The position numbers and the translations under genes were made by a program. This document shows positions 21,300-33,861 of a stretch of 64,000 bases of DNA, piece after piece. This stretch comes from Acorus gramineus. Lineage: Eukaryota; Streptophyta; Magnoliopsida; Acorales; Acoraceae. Where the stretch lies: contig JAUJYN010000021.1 of assembly GCA_030737835.1 (NCBI GenBank), positions 2,341,048-2,405,047 of the forward strand, written 5' to 3'. Under the pieces are notes generated by a model. It saw nothing but the letters and a program-made list of their open reading frames with translations. It was not told the DNA's origin and did not search any database. Position 1 is the first letter of the stretch. Every line of letters starts with the position of its first letter.

Positions 21300-22949
21300 A
21301 AACTCTCGATACTTGAGAAATATTATTCTTCCTTCCTAAGATTTCCAGTGTTTAAACCTGATGATAGAATTGTAAGACTCTCAAAGATAACTTGTATTTT
21401 ATTTGAACTCATATATTCACCACTCATGCCACCTCCGTCACACCAGTATGACTTAGGAACTGGTTTATCTGATAAAAGGAGAAATTGCCTACCTTGTCGA
21501 CTGGGACAATTTTATAAACCCAAAACATCTCCCTTTATTCTCGTCCCCACTCGTATCAACCCAAAGGCAAAATGAGGGATTACCCAGACCTGGCATATGT
21601 CCCAAAACTGGCTCTGGCACTATATAAACACTTCTAGAGGGGAAGCAGAAAAGAACAGGGGTGAAAAACAGAAAAGCCCCCTCCTCAAAACAAAACAAAA
21701 CAAAACAAAGGCAATGAGAGGCCACAGATCAAAACAACACCCAGACAACAGGTTAAACTCTCTACTTTAGCAGGCATGAACGCCTTTACGCACACTATAT
21801 GCTAAATAAAAGGCTAGACTAGTACACATCCAAGCAAACGGATTGTACTCTCCACTAGAAATATTGGTATACGCCCAGCGGGCTGTACTCTCCACCCAAA
21901 TAAAGAAGTTGTAAAAAGAAGAAAGCCAGGGGGACCTAGGAAGTAAAGACATATGCAAGACTGGGACAATTCTAAAATATTGCCCCAAAGGAAGATATTA
22001 CTCTTACCCCATTCACCCCCACCCTTTTATTTCTTGATATGGAGTTGGAATTGAACTATGTCTGCTCGAAAAGGCAAAATCTCAACAAAAGATAAACCTT
22101 TTTCTATGTTTACAACAACACACACTCACATGAGTTCACTTAAAATACTTGCCTATCAAAAAGAAGCTTGCTTGACTTAAATCTTGGTGCATTCATGGAT
22201 TTCCCAGCATGTGTAAATTAATACGATCAAGCATTTGATAACCGTGAACTTGAGGAATTGACACCTAAAGCCAACACCTTTCAAATACAATCCTAGTTTG
22301 GACATGAGTGACCACAAGGGCCCCTCTTCAGGGACTTGATGGTGTCTTTTACTTTAGGAAATTGAAAACGTTGCCCTCTCCACACAAAGGATCCTTTGAC
22401 AAAACTAAAATGCTCCCTTATGTCACTCACACTTATGCATAAGATTGTATTTTCTTTTTCCAAACATTTAGGCATTCAATTTTCTCAAATACCACAATTA
22501 ACTCCCATGCCAAAAGAAAATTGCCCTTATTACTTCCATTTCATACCCTTCCACACACATTTGAGAAAAAAAAATTGCCCCACTCTCAAACACACCTGAG
22601 AGTCTCTTTTATTCTCACAAAATCACACTTCGAGCCATCTAGGCTCCCTCCTTTTTATGCCGAGCATGGTTTCTCGCACTTTTTTCCTTACTTACCTTAG
22701 ATGGGTTGTAGCCCTTGAGAATTCGAATAAGAAGGACTCAAAAGTCAGTGCAGGGGCACAATCCGGACAGATTTAACACTTGGTCCATGGAAAGAATGTT
22801 TTTACAAGTTTTGAAGGTTGAACAAACATTCATAAGGACATTCAGCAGCAGCAGACAAATGGCAAAATCAGAAAATTGTCCCAGGCTAGGGGCGGCTAAA
22901 GCCGACTAGACGCCTACCATCAAACGGCTGAAACCAATTAGCCGTCGCC
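21300..22949. other. Non-coding region between integrase tail and antisense gene, copy 2
   Basis: Collinear with 11403-13560, with the TATA-like motif at 21621-21628, an AATAAA at about 21899, and hairpin motifs near 22888-23005. No gene was recognised. Confidence 0.6.
21621..21628 (+). promoter_or_regulatory. Internal TATA-like box, copy 2
   Basis: TATATAAA sits in the same context (GGCACTATATAAACACTTC) as 11716-11723 of copy 1. Its conservation in two old copies is the only evidence for function. Confidence 0.3.
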
Positions 22950-25900
22950 CTATAGGTATATTCTATGAGTCCTAGGGCGGCTAAACACAACTAGCCGCCC
23001 CTCACCTGCTGTTGCCGAAGGACGAGAAGCCCGATTGAAGTTCGCCCCCGTAGTAAAGGAAGCAAAGACCGAGTAATCAGGCTTGAGAGGGAGAAGGTCG
23101 AGGTTCGCCTCCATCATGGACCCTCCGCCAACCAGCTTCCCCCTCATGGTGGCCTCCCAAAGGTGGACTTGTTGCATGTCCCGATCTCTTCTCTCCAACC
23201 TCTGGCGAAGCCGACCCTCAATACTTCTGGATTGGTCCTCGGCCACCCTCAACCTCTCTTCCAGCTCCCGTGCCCTCGCCTCCGAGACTCTGAGAGCTTC
23301 CCGGTCTCTATCCCCAGCTGCTTGGAGAGAGCGGACCAGATCTCCCATCAATCCACCAGGCACGCCGGCCGACGCTTCCAACTCCGACACTCTAGCCTGG
23401 AGGGAGTCTCGTTCATGGCCCAGAATGGAAGACTCCTCCCTCAGCACGATATGGGACCGCAGCTGGTCCATCTCCTCCTCTCTCAAAACTCTCTCAGACC
23501 GCAACAGGTCCACCTCATCCTCGACCCTCGTGGCCCTCTCCCTCGCCTAATCAAGCTCCATCCGAGTAGAGGAGGAAGAAGCGCCATCAGCTCTTGCTCT
23601 CGACAAAGCATCCACCTGAGTCTCAAGGACCTGAACCTGGTCTTGCACACGTCGGCTCTGCACCCGCAACCCTTCTACTTGCCCGGCCCGTGCTTGGAGG
23701 TTCTCGTTGACGATCTCGAGCTTCTTCTCCAACTCATTCAGCTCAACTTACAAAAGAAGGCATCATTTAGAACACAAAGAGAAGAAGCGAGGAGAGAAAA
23801 GAGAAAGGATTTTTCTTACATACGCATCCGGTATCTCCTCCTCCATAGTCCCAAGAATGTCGACATACTCCTGGCGGAACCAGGCCATGTACTCCTCGCT
23901 GCTAACCACCTCGGGACGACCCTCAACCAAGGTCCCCCTCTCGACCCATCCCCGCACATACACTGCATAGTTCCTTGGGAGGTTCGTATCCCTAGGAATT
24001 CTGGCCACCAGGATCGGAGGACGCTTCAGCAGAGGATTCAGCACCCACTGATGGTACCCTAGCTGGCGGACTACCCGGCTGATCGCTTGAAAGACCACCT
24101 CATTGAAGAAGATCAGCCAAATGTCTCTCGACAACACCTCCGGAACCTCCTCCTCAGCATAGGGCCTCCAGGTCATCTACAAAGGATACCAAGGAATAAA
24201 GAAGAGAGCTCGGACGAAAGAAAATCAAGTACCAGCTAGAAATCTAGAAGATATATACCTCTTCTTCCTTCAAGACATGGAACGCCTCCCGAAACTAAGC
24301 GAAGCGACGCAAGTGAGAAGCTCCTGGAGGCGCCCATCTTATAGCCCAAAGGAGGGCGCGATCGAAGATCAGCTGGGTCGGACGAGCCATGGCGAAGTGC
24401 TCATACCCAAAAATCTGCAGAAAGAAAGTCAAAACCAAAGTTAGGTGAAGTTAATGAACTTAAATCAAATCATTTCTATCTTCACTAAACTATACCTGCA
24501 GAAAAGCCGCGAAACCGCCTAGATTCTTGCCCCTGACCCTCTTCACCTTCTTCGACAACTCCACGATGAGGTGAGCCAACATGGCCAAGTCCCCCATCAG
24601 CAACAAGAAGTGGGAGGAGACCTTGTCGGAGGCCATCGAGAAGAGTACCCAGCCGAAGAAAATAGAGGAAGAACACCCTTAACTCCCTTCGAGCCCTCTG
24701 TGGGCATCGAGTGGCCTCCCTGGCCTCGATCATCAGCCTCCTCCTCTCGAAACTGGCCGCAGCCTCGCTTTTTGAAGGCGCACGGATGAATCGAGGCCGT
24801 ACTACCTTGAAAGCTGTCCGAGAGGGATCCGGTTCAACATCCTCTCCTGCTTCACGTACTTCCAGTCCCCAATCAACTCTCGGAAGAGCGCCTTGTAGTC
24901 TGGACTGGTAGCCGCTATCACCGCCTCGCCCAAGGCCGGGAGGCCTGTGATCCGCTCCACATCCTCGAGTGTCGGCATCACTGCACCGGTGGGGAGGGTG
25001 AAGGCGCAGCTCTCCGGATCCCATCTCTCTGCCAACGCCTCCAGATAAGGATGATGGACATGGAACAGCTCTATCAGAAAGAAGGAGCGAAAACCCACTC
25101 CATCCACTAGGTTCCTCTCCTCTGGCCTTATGGCGTCATACCATATCTTGGTCCCATGCCACAAATCCCGTATGCGATTCGGGCGCTGAAACATCAGAAG
25201 AAGAGGGGTTAATCCGAAGACGTCCGAAAGGTGAGAATCCTAAATGAAATTTTCATTCTAAACCATGCTTAGAGAATTAAATATACATATGCAAGCATGA
25301 AATATTTGAAACATGAATACACCTCTTTTTACTCCATGAGCACTCCCACCGTGGCCTATCTCTAAGAACAAATCGAAATTATTCAAAAATTCACCATGCT
25401 TAAAACTACATAAACACACTTTCTTCTTATCATATAAAGCATGCTTATAACACTCCCACCATAATCATGAACACATGCTTACATATCATCCTATCACAAT
25501 CACTTCTAAAGACATACTTATTTAAAGAAACAAACAAAATTATTGTTCCCTTTTACCATCTCTTGTATCAAAACCAAACACCCTATTTCTATAAAAGAAA
25601 AGCATCATATAAGCCATAAAGAAATGCATGCCTATGAAATCCCACTGTGATCATTTTCATACACAAACAAGCATGCTTATTAAAAGGACGCATATATTTA
25701 TACTTCTTACACATTTAATGCCACCGAAACACATATATACATTTGCTTTTTTACACTATACATATCACAAAGACATATGTTAGACAAGGGGAAATAGAAG
25801 CATACCACGGCTAGTGTAGCCCCAGGAATCTCCGCCTCGGCCTCGGCCTCGTCAGGATCGTCCATCCCGTCATCGTCCCCCTCCTCATCATCTCCCTCAT

Positions 25901-26458
25901 CCTCACCCTCAACCTCAGCACCGGCCCCCGTGGCTGCTGTGTCCACACCCGCAGCCCCCGCTATCTCAGTCCCCACACCCTTGCCTTCCTCCGCGCCCAC
26001 CGCGCCGGAGGCTAAAGCCTCAAAGGCACCCATAGCCCTTCTCTCCTCCTCCTCAGCCCTGGCCTCTTTAGCCTCTCTCTCTAACATCCCCACAATGGCA
26101 TCCAATGATGCCCTCTCACTCTCACTAACCCCCTCGGCCCCCACTTCTCCACCTAAACCTATGGCCGATCCTCCGGCCTCCAAACCCGCACCCTCGGCCA
26201 CCGCCGATCGGTCGCCATGCCTCCTCTTGTGTGTATAACCAATCACACCACCCCCTACCCCCGAGACAGCCCCCGAGGATGCACCCGCACCTCCACCAAT
26301 GCCCGCCAAAGGCATCTTTGCCATTTGGGTCGTCACCTCCCAACCCTCCTCTCTGAATTGTCGCTCTCTGATGAGCTAGACCCCGAGGCTGCCCCCCTTT
26401 GCCCTCGGGAAGACCTGAGGCGCTTTATCATCAAAGCCGTCCTCTTCCCTTTCGTCAT
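22950..26458 (-). CDS. Antisense intron-containing PMD and coiled-coil gene, copy 2
   Basis: Read on the minus strand. Exon 1 starts at the ATG at 26458 (basic MTKGKRTALM), has a Gly/Ala-rich part, a short helix (SLDAIVGMLEREAKEARAEE) and an acidic end, and stops at a donor at 25806. Exon 2 begins after TTTCAG at 25185 in the same phase and gives the plant mobile domain: RPNRIRDLWHGTKIWYDA, then TGAVMPTLEDVERITGLP. Further PMD pieces follow to about 24280 with introns such as about 24497-24416. Then a part at 24176-23820 and a long coiled coil (23732-22950). A frameshift in exon 1 near 26330 and a TAG after QLSR (about 24803) suggest decay. PMDs are known from host silencing factors and from plant transposons; the job here is unknown. 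Confidence 0.6.
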
Positions 26459-27327
26459 CTCCTCGATTTCACAAGAAAAAGGAGAACCCAAAGGTTTTTT
26501 TTAGGATTTCAAAATCAAAGAAGAAAGAGAAGATCAAGGGCGAAATTAAGCAAATCAAAACCAAGTTTTTTGGTTTCAAACGGAGAAGAAGAAGAAGAGA
26601 GGGAAGAGCAACCATTTTTGAAAACGTGCGGGAGAGAGAGGATCCTTTTTCGGTTATAAGGGACCCAGTCAGCCGGCGACTACTTGCGAGTAGCCGCCCC
26701 CTATCCGACGGCTAAAATCAACTAGCCGCCTCTCCCTGCCAGCTAAACACCACTAGCCGCACCCTGCCAGCATCTCAAACACTTTTATTTCCAAGTTTTC
26801 TAAACCAAATAGCCATGTATTGGTTTATTTCCAAGTTTTACTTGATCAAACACAACTTTCTTGAAGTTTTACCACAATTACCAGTACCATTCAGTTTAAA
26901 TTTATTCAGTTCTGGTTCTTTTCCAGAATCTTTGTCTTTCAAATGATCCAATTCACCAAATCAAACACCCTTTTTTTCTTTTTCTGTCTGCGATATCCCC
27001 TTAATTTGCTGAGCTACCCAAGCACGGGTACGGTAGGCACAAGTAAACTGACGCTGGGCTGCTCCGTGCACGATGGCTAAGAACTCCGTTTGAGGGTTGG
27101 ATCACTCGCTTCCTTACTTTTACTCACTCTCCCACCTGGATCAGCCTTTAGATAACCATTCTAGTCAAAACCCAGCCTCTGATGACCTAAATTACCTCCC
27201 TGAATGGTATTTGGTCATGTGTCCTAAACTTCTTGAAGGTTTGGCCGGCCAAAATAAGGGTCTCTTTCCTTATTATCGATCGAAATCTTTTTGTTTCACA
27301 CAAAAACTCCATCCGATGAGGGACAAT
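26459..27327. other. Pre-LTR region with hairpins and polypurine-like tract, copy 2
   Basis: It holds the upstream region of the antisense gene, including TTATAACC on the minus strand near 26655. There are three hairpin-type motifs (about 26670-26760) and, directly before LTR 2, the sequence ATGAGGGACAAT. The same tract precedes LTR 3 (30183). It is the best candidate for the plus-strand priming tract, although it is not purely purine. Confidence 0.5.
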
Positions 27328-28350
27328 TGTAGTACCCTAATTTTGACTGTGCAAAGAAAATAAATTTACTTCAAGTAATATTGGAAACAACCACATTTGG
27401 ACATCTAATAGAAAACTCTCTCAGAAACCAAAACCGAAAACCCTAAGTCCAACACTTAGAAATATCTAAGAGCCTGGACAGGTGCGGCTACTTGAGAGTA
27501 GCCGCCCCATTCCAGGCGGCTAGTTCCAACTAGCCTCCAACCAAACCGACCACATACTGCCTTCCTGGATGGGACATAAAGCAAGCATGATTGTGACAGA
27601 TTGTCCCTTCTAGCCGCCCCATCTTAGCTGGTTCATCCTTAGTAATCGACCCAAGCCACCGCTTGTCAGAGATGGGATGTTTGGTAGGTTATGATGGGGG
27701 CGGCTACCTGAGAGTAGCCGCCCCTCACTGGGTGGCTAAACACAACTAGCCGCCCCTTGCCTAGACATTGTCAGACAACAAAGATATAATGGGAGGTCAA
27801 ATCAAGCACCTTATTATCCAATTTGATCTATTGTCCAGTGAACACTCCCCTACACCCCTTTTACTATAAATAGGGGGGGTCTCTAAACATAATCAATAAC
27901 AATCAATAGCCATCAATAACCCACAACCCACATTTCCAATCATCAAGCCTATACCCCCCACACCACCACTTTAAACCCTTGAGAGAGAAAGTGAGAGAGA
28001 AACCCATTTCCTACACCAAATCATTCTCAAAATCCACTCTCCAAAACCCAGGTTTAGACCCAGTTACCAAATCCAAACCCTACCCAGGTTCTGCCCAAAT
28101 TGAACCAGACACCAGGCGGCTACCCACAACTAGCCTCCCCCCACCAGGCGGCTAAACACAACTAGTCGGCCCTTCCCTAGCCCACCTCAGTCCCAATTCT
28201 TCTTTATTCAGGTTCCCGAAGCAGAAGAGGATCCCTGTCTTCACCTCTGTGTATGGCATATCCATGTCTCAGAGCGGAGACCCCACATACTCCCCATGAA
28301 GGCGATCAAACCCCCCACCCAACTTTTCCTGTTTTTTTTTTAGAAAAGCA
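27328..28350 (+). mobile_element. Tat-like LTR 2
   Basis: It starts TGTAGTACCC and ends TAGAAAAGCA, followed by GG and then the primer-binding-like TGGCGATCACAACAACC (28353-28369). The length is 1,023 bp with a TATA box at 27865-27872. It is 3' LTR of copy 2 and 5' LTR of the deleted copy 3. Hairpin motifs lie at about 27484-27540, 27700-27760 and 28110-28175. Confidence 0.85.
27865..27872 (+). promoter_or_regulatory. LTR 2 TATA box
   Basis: TATAAATA is followed by a run of seven Gs, in the same context as in LTR 1. Confidence 0.65.
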
Positions 28351-28352
28351 GG

Positions 28353-28369
28353 TGGCGATCACAACAACC
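28353..28369 (+). other. Primer-binding-like site after LTR 2
   Basis: TGGCGATCACAACAACC begins 2 bp after the LTR end, where a tRNA 3' CCA would pair with TGG. The tRNA is not identified. Confidence 0.5.
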
Positions 28370-28699
28370 TCTAAATCTTCCTGAGGACTCGTCGGTCGCC
28401 TCAACCAGGAACGAACAATCAACCCACCACCCCTTCCGAGAGACAATCCAACCGAGCCCGCCAAGGCACAGTTCTCCGGACCTGGGCCTCCGAAGAACCC
28501 CCACACACGCACAGCCACTGGAGGAGCCGAGGAGGAAGGAAGAGAGGGCCGCCTTTCTTTCTTTTCCCAAAATCTGATACCGACAACGACAAGCATGCCT
28601 ATTAAAAGGACACGTATATACACTCCTTACACATTTCATGCATACCACCAAAACATATATATATCTAAGAATAAAATAATATGCAAGAGAATTAGGGGA

Positions 28700-29320
28700 A
28701 TACCAGGGCTCGTATGGCTCCAATATCGTCCATCCCATCGTCTCTCTCATCCTCATCATCCCCCTCCTCACCAACCTCGACCTCCGCGGCCTCCTCCGCA
28801 CCAATACCCCCGGCCTCTGTGGCCTCGACCCAGCCCCAACTCCCTCACCTTCCTCCGTGCCCACCGCACCAGAGGCCAAAGCCTCATAGTCCCCTAGGGC
28901 CCTCCTTTCCTCCTCCACAGCCCTGGCCTCTTCGGCCTCTCTCTCTAACATCCCCACAATGGCATCCAAGGACGCCCTCTCCTCTACACTGACCCCCTCA
29001 GCCCCAACCTCTCCAACAACACCTTTGGCCGATCCTTCGGCCTCCAAACCCGGACCTTCGGCCACCACCGATAGACCCCCACGCCTCCTCTTGCGTGTAT
29101 GACCAATCACACTACCCCCTACCCCTTGCACAACCCCCGAGGACGCGCCCGTACCCTCACCCGCGCCCACTAATGGCGTCTCCGCCATTCGAGTATCTCC
29201 TCCACGACCCTCCTCTCCGAACCGTCGCACTCTGACGAGCCCGACCCCGAGACAGCCCCCCTTTGCTCTCGAGAAGACTTGAGGCGCTTCATCAACCAAG
29301 CCGTCCTCTTCCCCTTCATC
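28700..29320 (-). pseudogene. First exon of antisense PMD gene, copy 3
   Basis: The minus-strand ATG at about 29320 gives MMKGKRTAWLMKRLKSSREQ, like copy 2. After a frameshift the Gly/Ala-rich part and the helix SLDAIVGMLEREAEEARAVE follow. The PMD exons are gone because of the deletion at about 28587. Confidence 0.65.
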
Positions 29321-30642
29321 ATCTCCTTGATTTCACAAGAAATAGAAGAACCCAAAAGTTCTTAGGGTTTCGAAATCAAGAAGAAAGAAGTGATCTAGGG
29401 CGAAATTAAGTGAATCAAGCCAAGGCTTTTTGGTTTCAAATGAAGAAGAAGAAGTATTAGAGGGAGAGGAACCGTTTTTGAAAACGTGCGGGAGAGAGAG
29501 AGGGTCTTTTTCGGTTATAAGGGACCTAGTCGGCAAGCGACTACTCGCGAGTAACCGCCCCTGCCCGACAGCTAAATACCATTAGTCGCCCCTCCCGCCG
29601 GCTAAACACCACTAGCCGCCCCCTGCCAGCTTCTCAAACACACTTATTTTCAAGTTTTCTAAAAACAAACAGCCATGTATTGGTTTATTTCCAAGTCTTA
29701 CTTGATCAAACACAACGTTTTTGAAGTTTTACCACAATTACCAGTACCATTCAGTTCAAATTTCTTCAGTTCTGGTCCTTTTCAGGAATCTTTATCTTTT
29801 GGATGATCCAAATTCACCAAATCAAACACTTTTTTATTTGCTTTCTGTCTGTGATATCCCCTTGATTTGCTTAGTTACCCAAGCACGGGTACGGTAGGCA
29901 CAAGGAAACTAACGCCGGGCCGTGCACGATGGCTAAGAACCCCGTCCGAGGGTTGGATCACTTGCTTCCTTACTTTTACTCACTCTCCCACCTGGATCAG
30001 TCTTTATATGCTATTCTAGTCAAAACTCAGCCTCTGATGACCTAAATTAAATTCTTGAATGGTATTGGTCATGTGTCCTAAACTTCTTGAAGGTCGATCT
30101 GGCCAAAATAGGGGTCTGTTTTCTTATCATCGGTCGATGTCTTTCTGCTTCGCACAAAAGACCCCGACCGATGAGGGACAATTGTAGATACCCCAATTTT
30201 GACCGTCAAAAAGGATGAAAATACTTCAAGTAATGCTTAAGAATGACCACATTTGGACATCTAAATAGAAAACTCCCTTAGAAACCAAAACCGGAAACCC
30301 TAGTCCAAACACTTAGAAAAATCTAGGACCTGGACATGGGCGGCTACTTGAGAGTAGCCGACCCCAAACTGCCTTCATGGATGGGACATAAAGCAAGCAT
30401 GATTGCGGCGAATTGTCCATTTTAGCCGCCCCATATAAGCCGGTTCAACCTTAGTAACCGACCCAAGCCACCGCTTGTCAGAGATGGGATGTTTGGCAGG
30501 TTATGATGGGGGCGGCTACTTGCGAGTAGCGCTAGTTTCAACTAGCCGCCCCTCACCTGGACACTGTCAGACCACAAAGATCTAATGGAAGGTCAAATAA
30601 GGCATCATATTACCCATTTTGATCTATTGTCCAGTGGACATT

Positions 30643-32986
30643 TGTAACGTCTCTATATTTTTAACCTTATATATTTATTTTAAATATATAATGGAATTTT
30701 TAAATTGAAATTTAATTATTTCATTTTTCAGATTTGGCGGTGGGCCCAAATGGGTCTAATTTGATTTATAATTTTGATAATTATAAATTGATGTTGAAAT
30801 ATTTATTTTATATTTTTCTGGAGATCTTTATAGTCTCAAGATATTTTGGTTGAAATTTGGTGAGATTCGCAGTTCAGGAAATTAGGTTTTTAGGATTTTG
30901 TGTTAAGTTATTGAGCCCAGGGGTCTGGTTGCGAATCCAGATAACCTTTTTATAGCCTTCAGGGTCTTGTCTGTAAATCGTACAGGGATCTTGTTGTAAG
31001 TCGGATAAGGACCTCGTTGTAAACCTGGAATACTTGAGGGGTCGTTTTGTAATTTGGTAAAAACCCATTTTATATAACACGTTTTGGGTTAGGGTTTGCA
31101 TTAGAATTCTCATGAGACATGAAGGGTGGTGATGACCTAACTCTACCCGTTGAGCACCACAAGGTGAGAAATCTTTCTCTATTGATTTTTTTTTTTTAGT
31201 GTTTCAATTTATTTTTGGTTAGGAGATGATTGTGTCAATCGATTATTTGAGGAAGAAGGTTGATGGATTAGGGTTAGGGTTAGGGTTTGATTGATTTTAA
31301 ATAGATGATGTTTTTATTAGATTTCAATGGATCTCGAAGGATTTCTTAAGATCAAACTAGATTTATTGGTTTTGGGATTTAAGGGTTATTTTCGGGTTGA
31401 TTGTATTCCTGATCATTAAATCGTGTTTGTGACTATGATAGAGTCGTTTCTGGGAAAATTGTATTTCAGAAACAGAAATAGCTTTCGAAAAGTTCTTTCC
31501 AACGAATCTTGAATCGTCTAATTCGGAGTTACGGGTAGAAAGTTATGTTTTTTCAAAGATTTATGTGTAGTTTCCTAGAATTTAAATATTTTGCTTTATG
31601 ACCAAGTCTGATGAATTTTAGATATTAAAGAGATCCCAAATATATGTTTAATGAGTATAATTTGATTTATGGGTTTTGATGATTTTATTGATCTTGGTGA
31701 CTCAAATTGGATCTTAAATCGATATTTTGGTTTAGTGTGATCAATAAATATTAATCGGATATTATTGTTATTTGGATGTAAATTGGTTGAGTTGAGTTAT
31801 TTCGATCATTGGAATTATAGTTGAGCCTTATTGGATTTGTATAAATATTTATTCGAGGATTGATCGATTTTGTGAGTTTTATGGAATAAATGGATATTGA
31901 CTATCGGATCATTGTGAGATATGAACATTTTAATATTTATTTGGAGTTGGGATTTTTGTTAGGCATTTAAGGTGAGTTGTAGATTGTAGATCTATTTGGT
32001 ACGGGCTCTTGGGATTATTGGGCTGAGTGTTGTTGTAAGTTGTTTGTCAGTTGTTTGTCATGATTGAATGATTTTCTTATTTATTGATTGCATAATTGTT
32101 ATGCTAGGTTATCCACGTGCGAGTGTGTAGCGTTCATGCACGTGCATTGGTTTGTATTGCGTGGACTGGAGGTGAGTGGATGTCTCTATATTATTTGAAA
32201 AGCATCATATTATTTTATGATTATGAAATCTATCTTGTATGAACCATATGAGCATGTTATCATCATGTAGGTTGATATTTTGGATATATTGTATGCATTG
32301 GAAATTATGGGATTTATGAAAATTGTCGCATGCTGTATACTTGAAAGAAGTAGTTTTGATTGTGCATGCATCAAATCGTCTAGGTGGCTGCAGTCTAAAA
32401 TTTGACCCAAGTCTAGGTGGCTATGTCTACGTGGCTCGATTTCCAAAGCGAAATCTCTGCGGCTAGGTGTCGTGGAAAGCGGGCATGCGTGTCCGTTGCA
32501 TTCATACTCATCACATAGTTTTGAGAAGAGTGTTTTATTACATCATATATTCCTTAAATGAGAAGTTTTACATCTGGCATGTTTCGAATAACATTTTTAT
32601 CATAAGATTTATGTGTTATATAATTGTCTAGCGAGACACCTTTATAAAGTCATTATTTTCAAAGCATATTATATTATTGGGACACTTGTGTCCATTCACT
32701 GAGCGCGTGATAGTTCATCCCTCTCTTTTCTCAACCTTTCAGATTAGCTGTTGGTGGTTGTCGATCTCGTTAAGGCGTTGGAGGTTGAAGCTCGTATTTT
32801 ATTTCCGGAGCACTAGACTTGTGTAAAAGGTGTTGGTCATTTCTTTGGCATGTAGAGGACCCATATGTATGATAGTGTGGATATATATAAATTCAGTTGT
32901 TCCCGATGTATATTGAAATTGTGTTGGATTTTAGCCTTGACAATATATGTATAATTATGGTGATGTATTATTATGTTCTCCGGATG

Positions 32987-33021
<35 letters not shown>

Positions 33022-33099
33022 CTCTGAGATTCAAGGAATTTAGTTAACGCACCCGGATTTCACGCTTCAAAATGGAGTCGTGGATTCGGGGGCGTTACA
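30643..33099 (+). mobile_element. Complete solo LTR, family gamma, with target duplication
   Basis: It starts TGTAACGTC and ends GGGGCGTTACA (near-inverted termini). It is flanked by ACATT at 30638-30642 and 33100-33104. Length is 2,457 bp. It shows donor-like (about 31153, AAGGTGAGA), acceptor-like (about 32107, ATGCTAG), donor-like (about 32172, GAGGTGAGTGG) and acceptor-like (about 32742, CCTTTCAG) sites in the same order as families alpha and beta, and the CACTGAGCGCGTG motif before the last one. A (TA)n run is at about 32991-33017. No coding gene was recognised. Confidence 0.9.
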
Positions 33100-33121
33100 A
33101 CATTCCCCTACCCCTTTTTAC

Positions 33122-33129
33122 TATAAATA
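33122..33129 (+). promoter_or_regulatory. LTR 3 TATA box
   Basis: TATAAATA lies only 17 bp after the right target repeat of the gamma solo LTR, so its natural upstream region is now more than 2.4 kb away. Confidence 0.6.
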
Positions 33130-33612
33130 GGGGGCATCCAATTCATGTACGTAAGAATTCACATTCCCAACCATCAACAATCAATCAACACATACAAGCC
33201 TATACCCCCCACACCACCATTTCAAAACCCTTGAGAGAGAAAGTGAGAGAGAAATCCATTTCCTACACCAAATCACTCTCCAAATCCACTCTCCAAAACC
33301 CATGTTAAACCTAGCTTAACCTTTGCCAATACCCAAAACCAAACCCTACCCAGGTTTTTCCCCAATTGAACTAGGTCCCAGGCGGCTACTTATAACCAGC
33401 CGCCCCCCACCAGGTGGCTAAACCCGACTAGCCAGCCCTTCCCCTAGCCCACCTGAGTCCCAAATCTCCTTTAGTCAAGTTCCCGAAGCAGAAGAGGATC
33501 CTTGTCTTCACCTCTGTGTGCGGCATGCCCGTGTCTTAGAGCGAAGACCCCACAAACTCACCACGAAGGCGATCAAATCCACCCCAACTTTTTCTGCTTT
33601 TTGAGAAAAGCA

Positions 33613-33861
33613 GGTGGCGATCACAGCCACCCCTGAATCCTCCTAAGGACCCGTCGGCCACCTCAGCAAGGAACGATCAACCCCCCACCACCCCTTCCGA
33701 GAGACGATCCGACCGAGCCTGCCAATGCGCGCACCGGATCCGAGCCTCCGAAGAACCCCCACACACGCCGCACCACAGCGCCACCCCAAATACCAGAAAG
33801 AAAGAGAGGCCCCCCCCCCTTTTTCTGGATCCCCTCCCCCAAAATCCGATACCAACAACAA
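33613..33861 (+). mobile_element. Leader of Tat-like copy 4 (ends at a rearrangement)
   Basis: It begins with GG and TGGCGATCACAGCCACC after LTR 3 and aligns with the leaders at 17708 and 28351 up to CCGATACCAACAAC. At about 33861 the similarity switches to PMD gene sequence in the opposite orientation. Confidence 0.7.

Larger units (their letters stand above)
28351..30182 (+). mobile_element. Internal region of deleted Tat-like copy 3
   Basis: The leader after LTR 2 aligns with copy 2 up to about 28586 (CCGATACCGACAACG). It then jumps to sequence matching copy 2 from about 25668, so gag, the integrase tail and most of the antisense gene are deleted. What remains is the first exon of the antisense gene, the hairpin-rich pre-LTR region and ATGAGGGACAAT before LTR 3. 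Confidence 0.75.
30183..33612 (+). mobile_element. Tat-like LTR 3, split by a solo LTR
   Basis: It starts TGTAGATACCCC and ends GAGAAAAGCA at 33612, followed by GG and TGGCGATCAC. With the 2,457-bp insertion and one target repeat set aside, the LTR is about 970 bp, like the others. The insertion lies just upstream of the TATA box (33122-33129), separating it from most of U3. Confidence 0.85.

Noticed and set aside
25930..26238. Plus-strand frame rich in Ala/Pro/Ser
   Set aside because: It is the complement of the Gly/Ala-rich first exon of the antisense gene.
31268..31285. Three TTAGGG-like units
   Set aside because: Only three copies, inside a solo LTR. Too short for an interstitial telomere, and plant telomeres are usually TTTAGGG.
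32991..33017. (TA)n run as a possible origin or matrix attachment site
   Set aside because: A simple microsatellite inside a solo LTR; nothing else supports a function.
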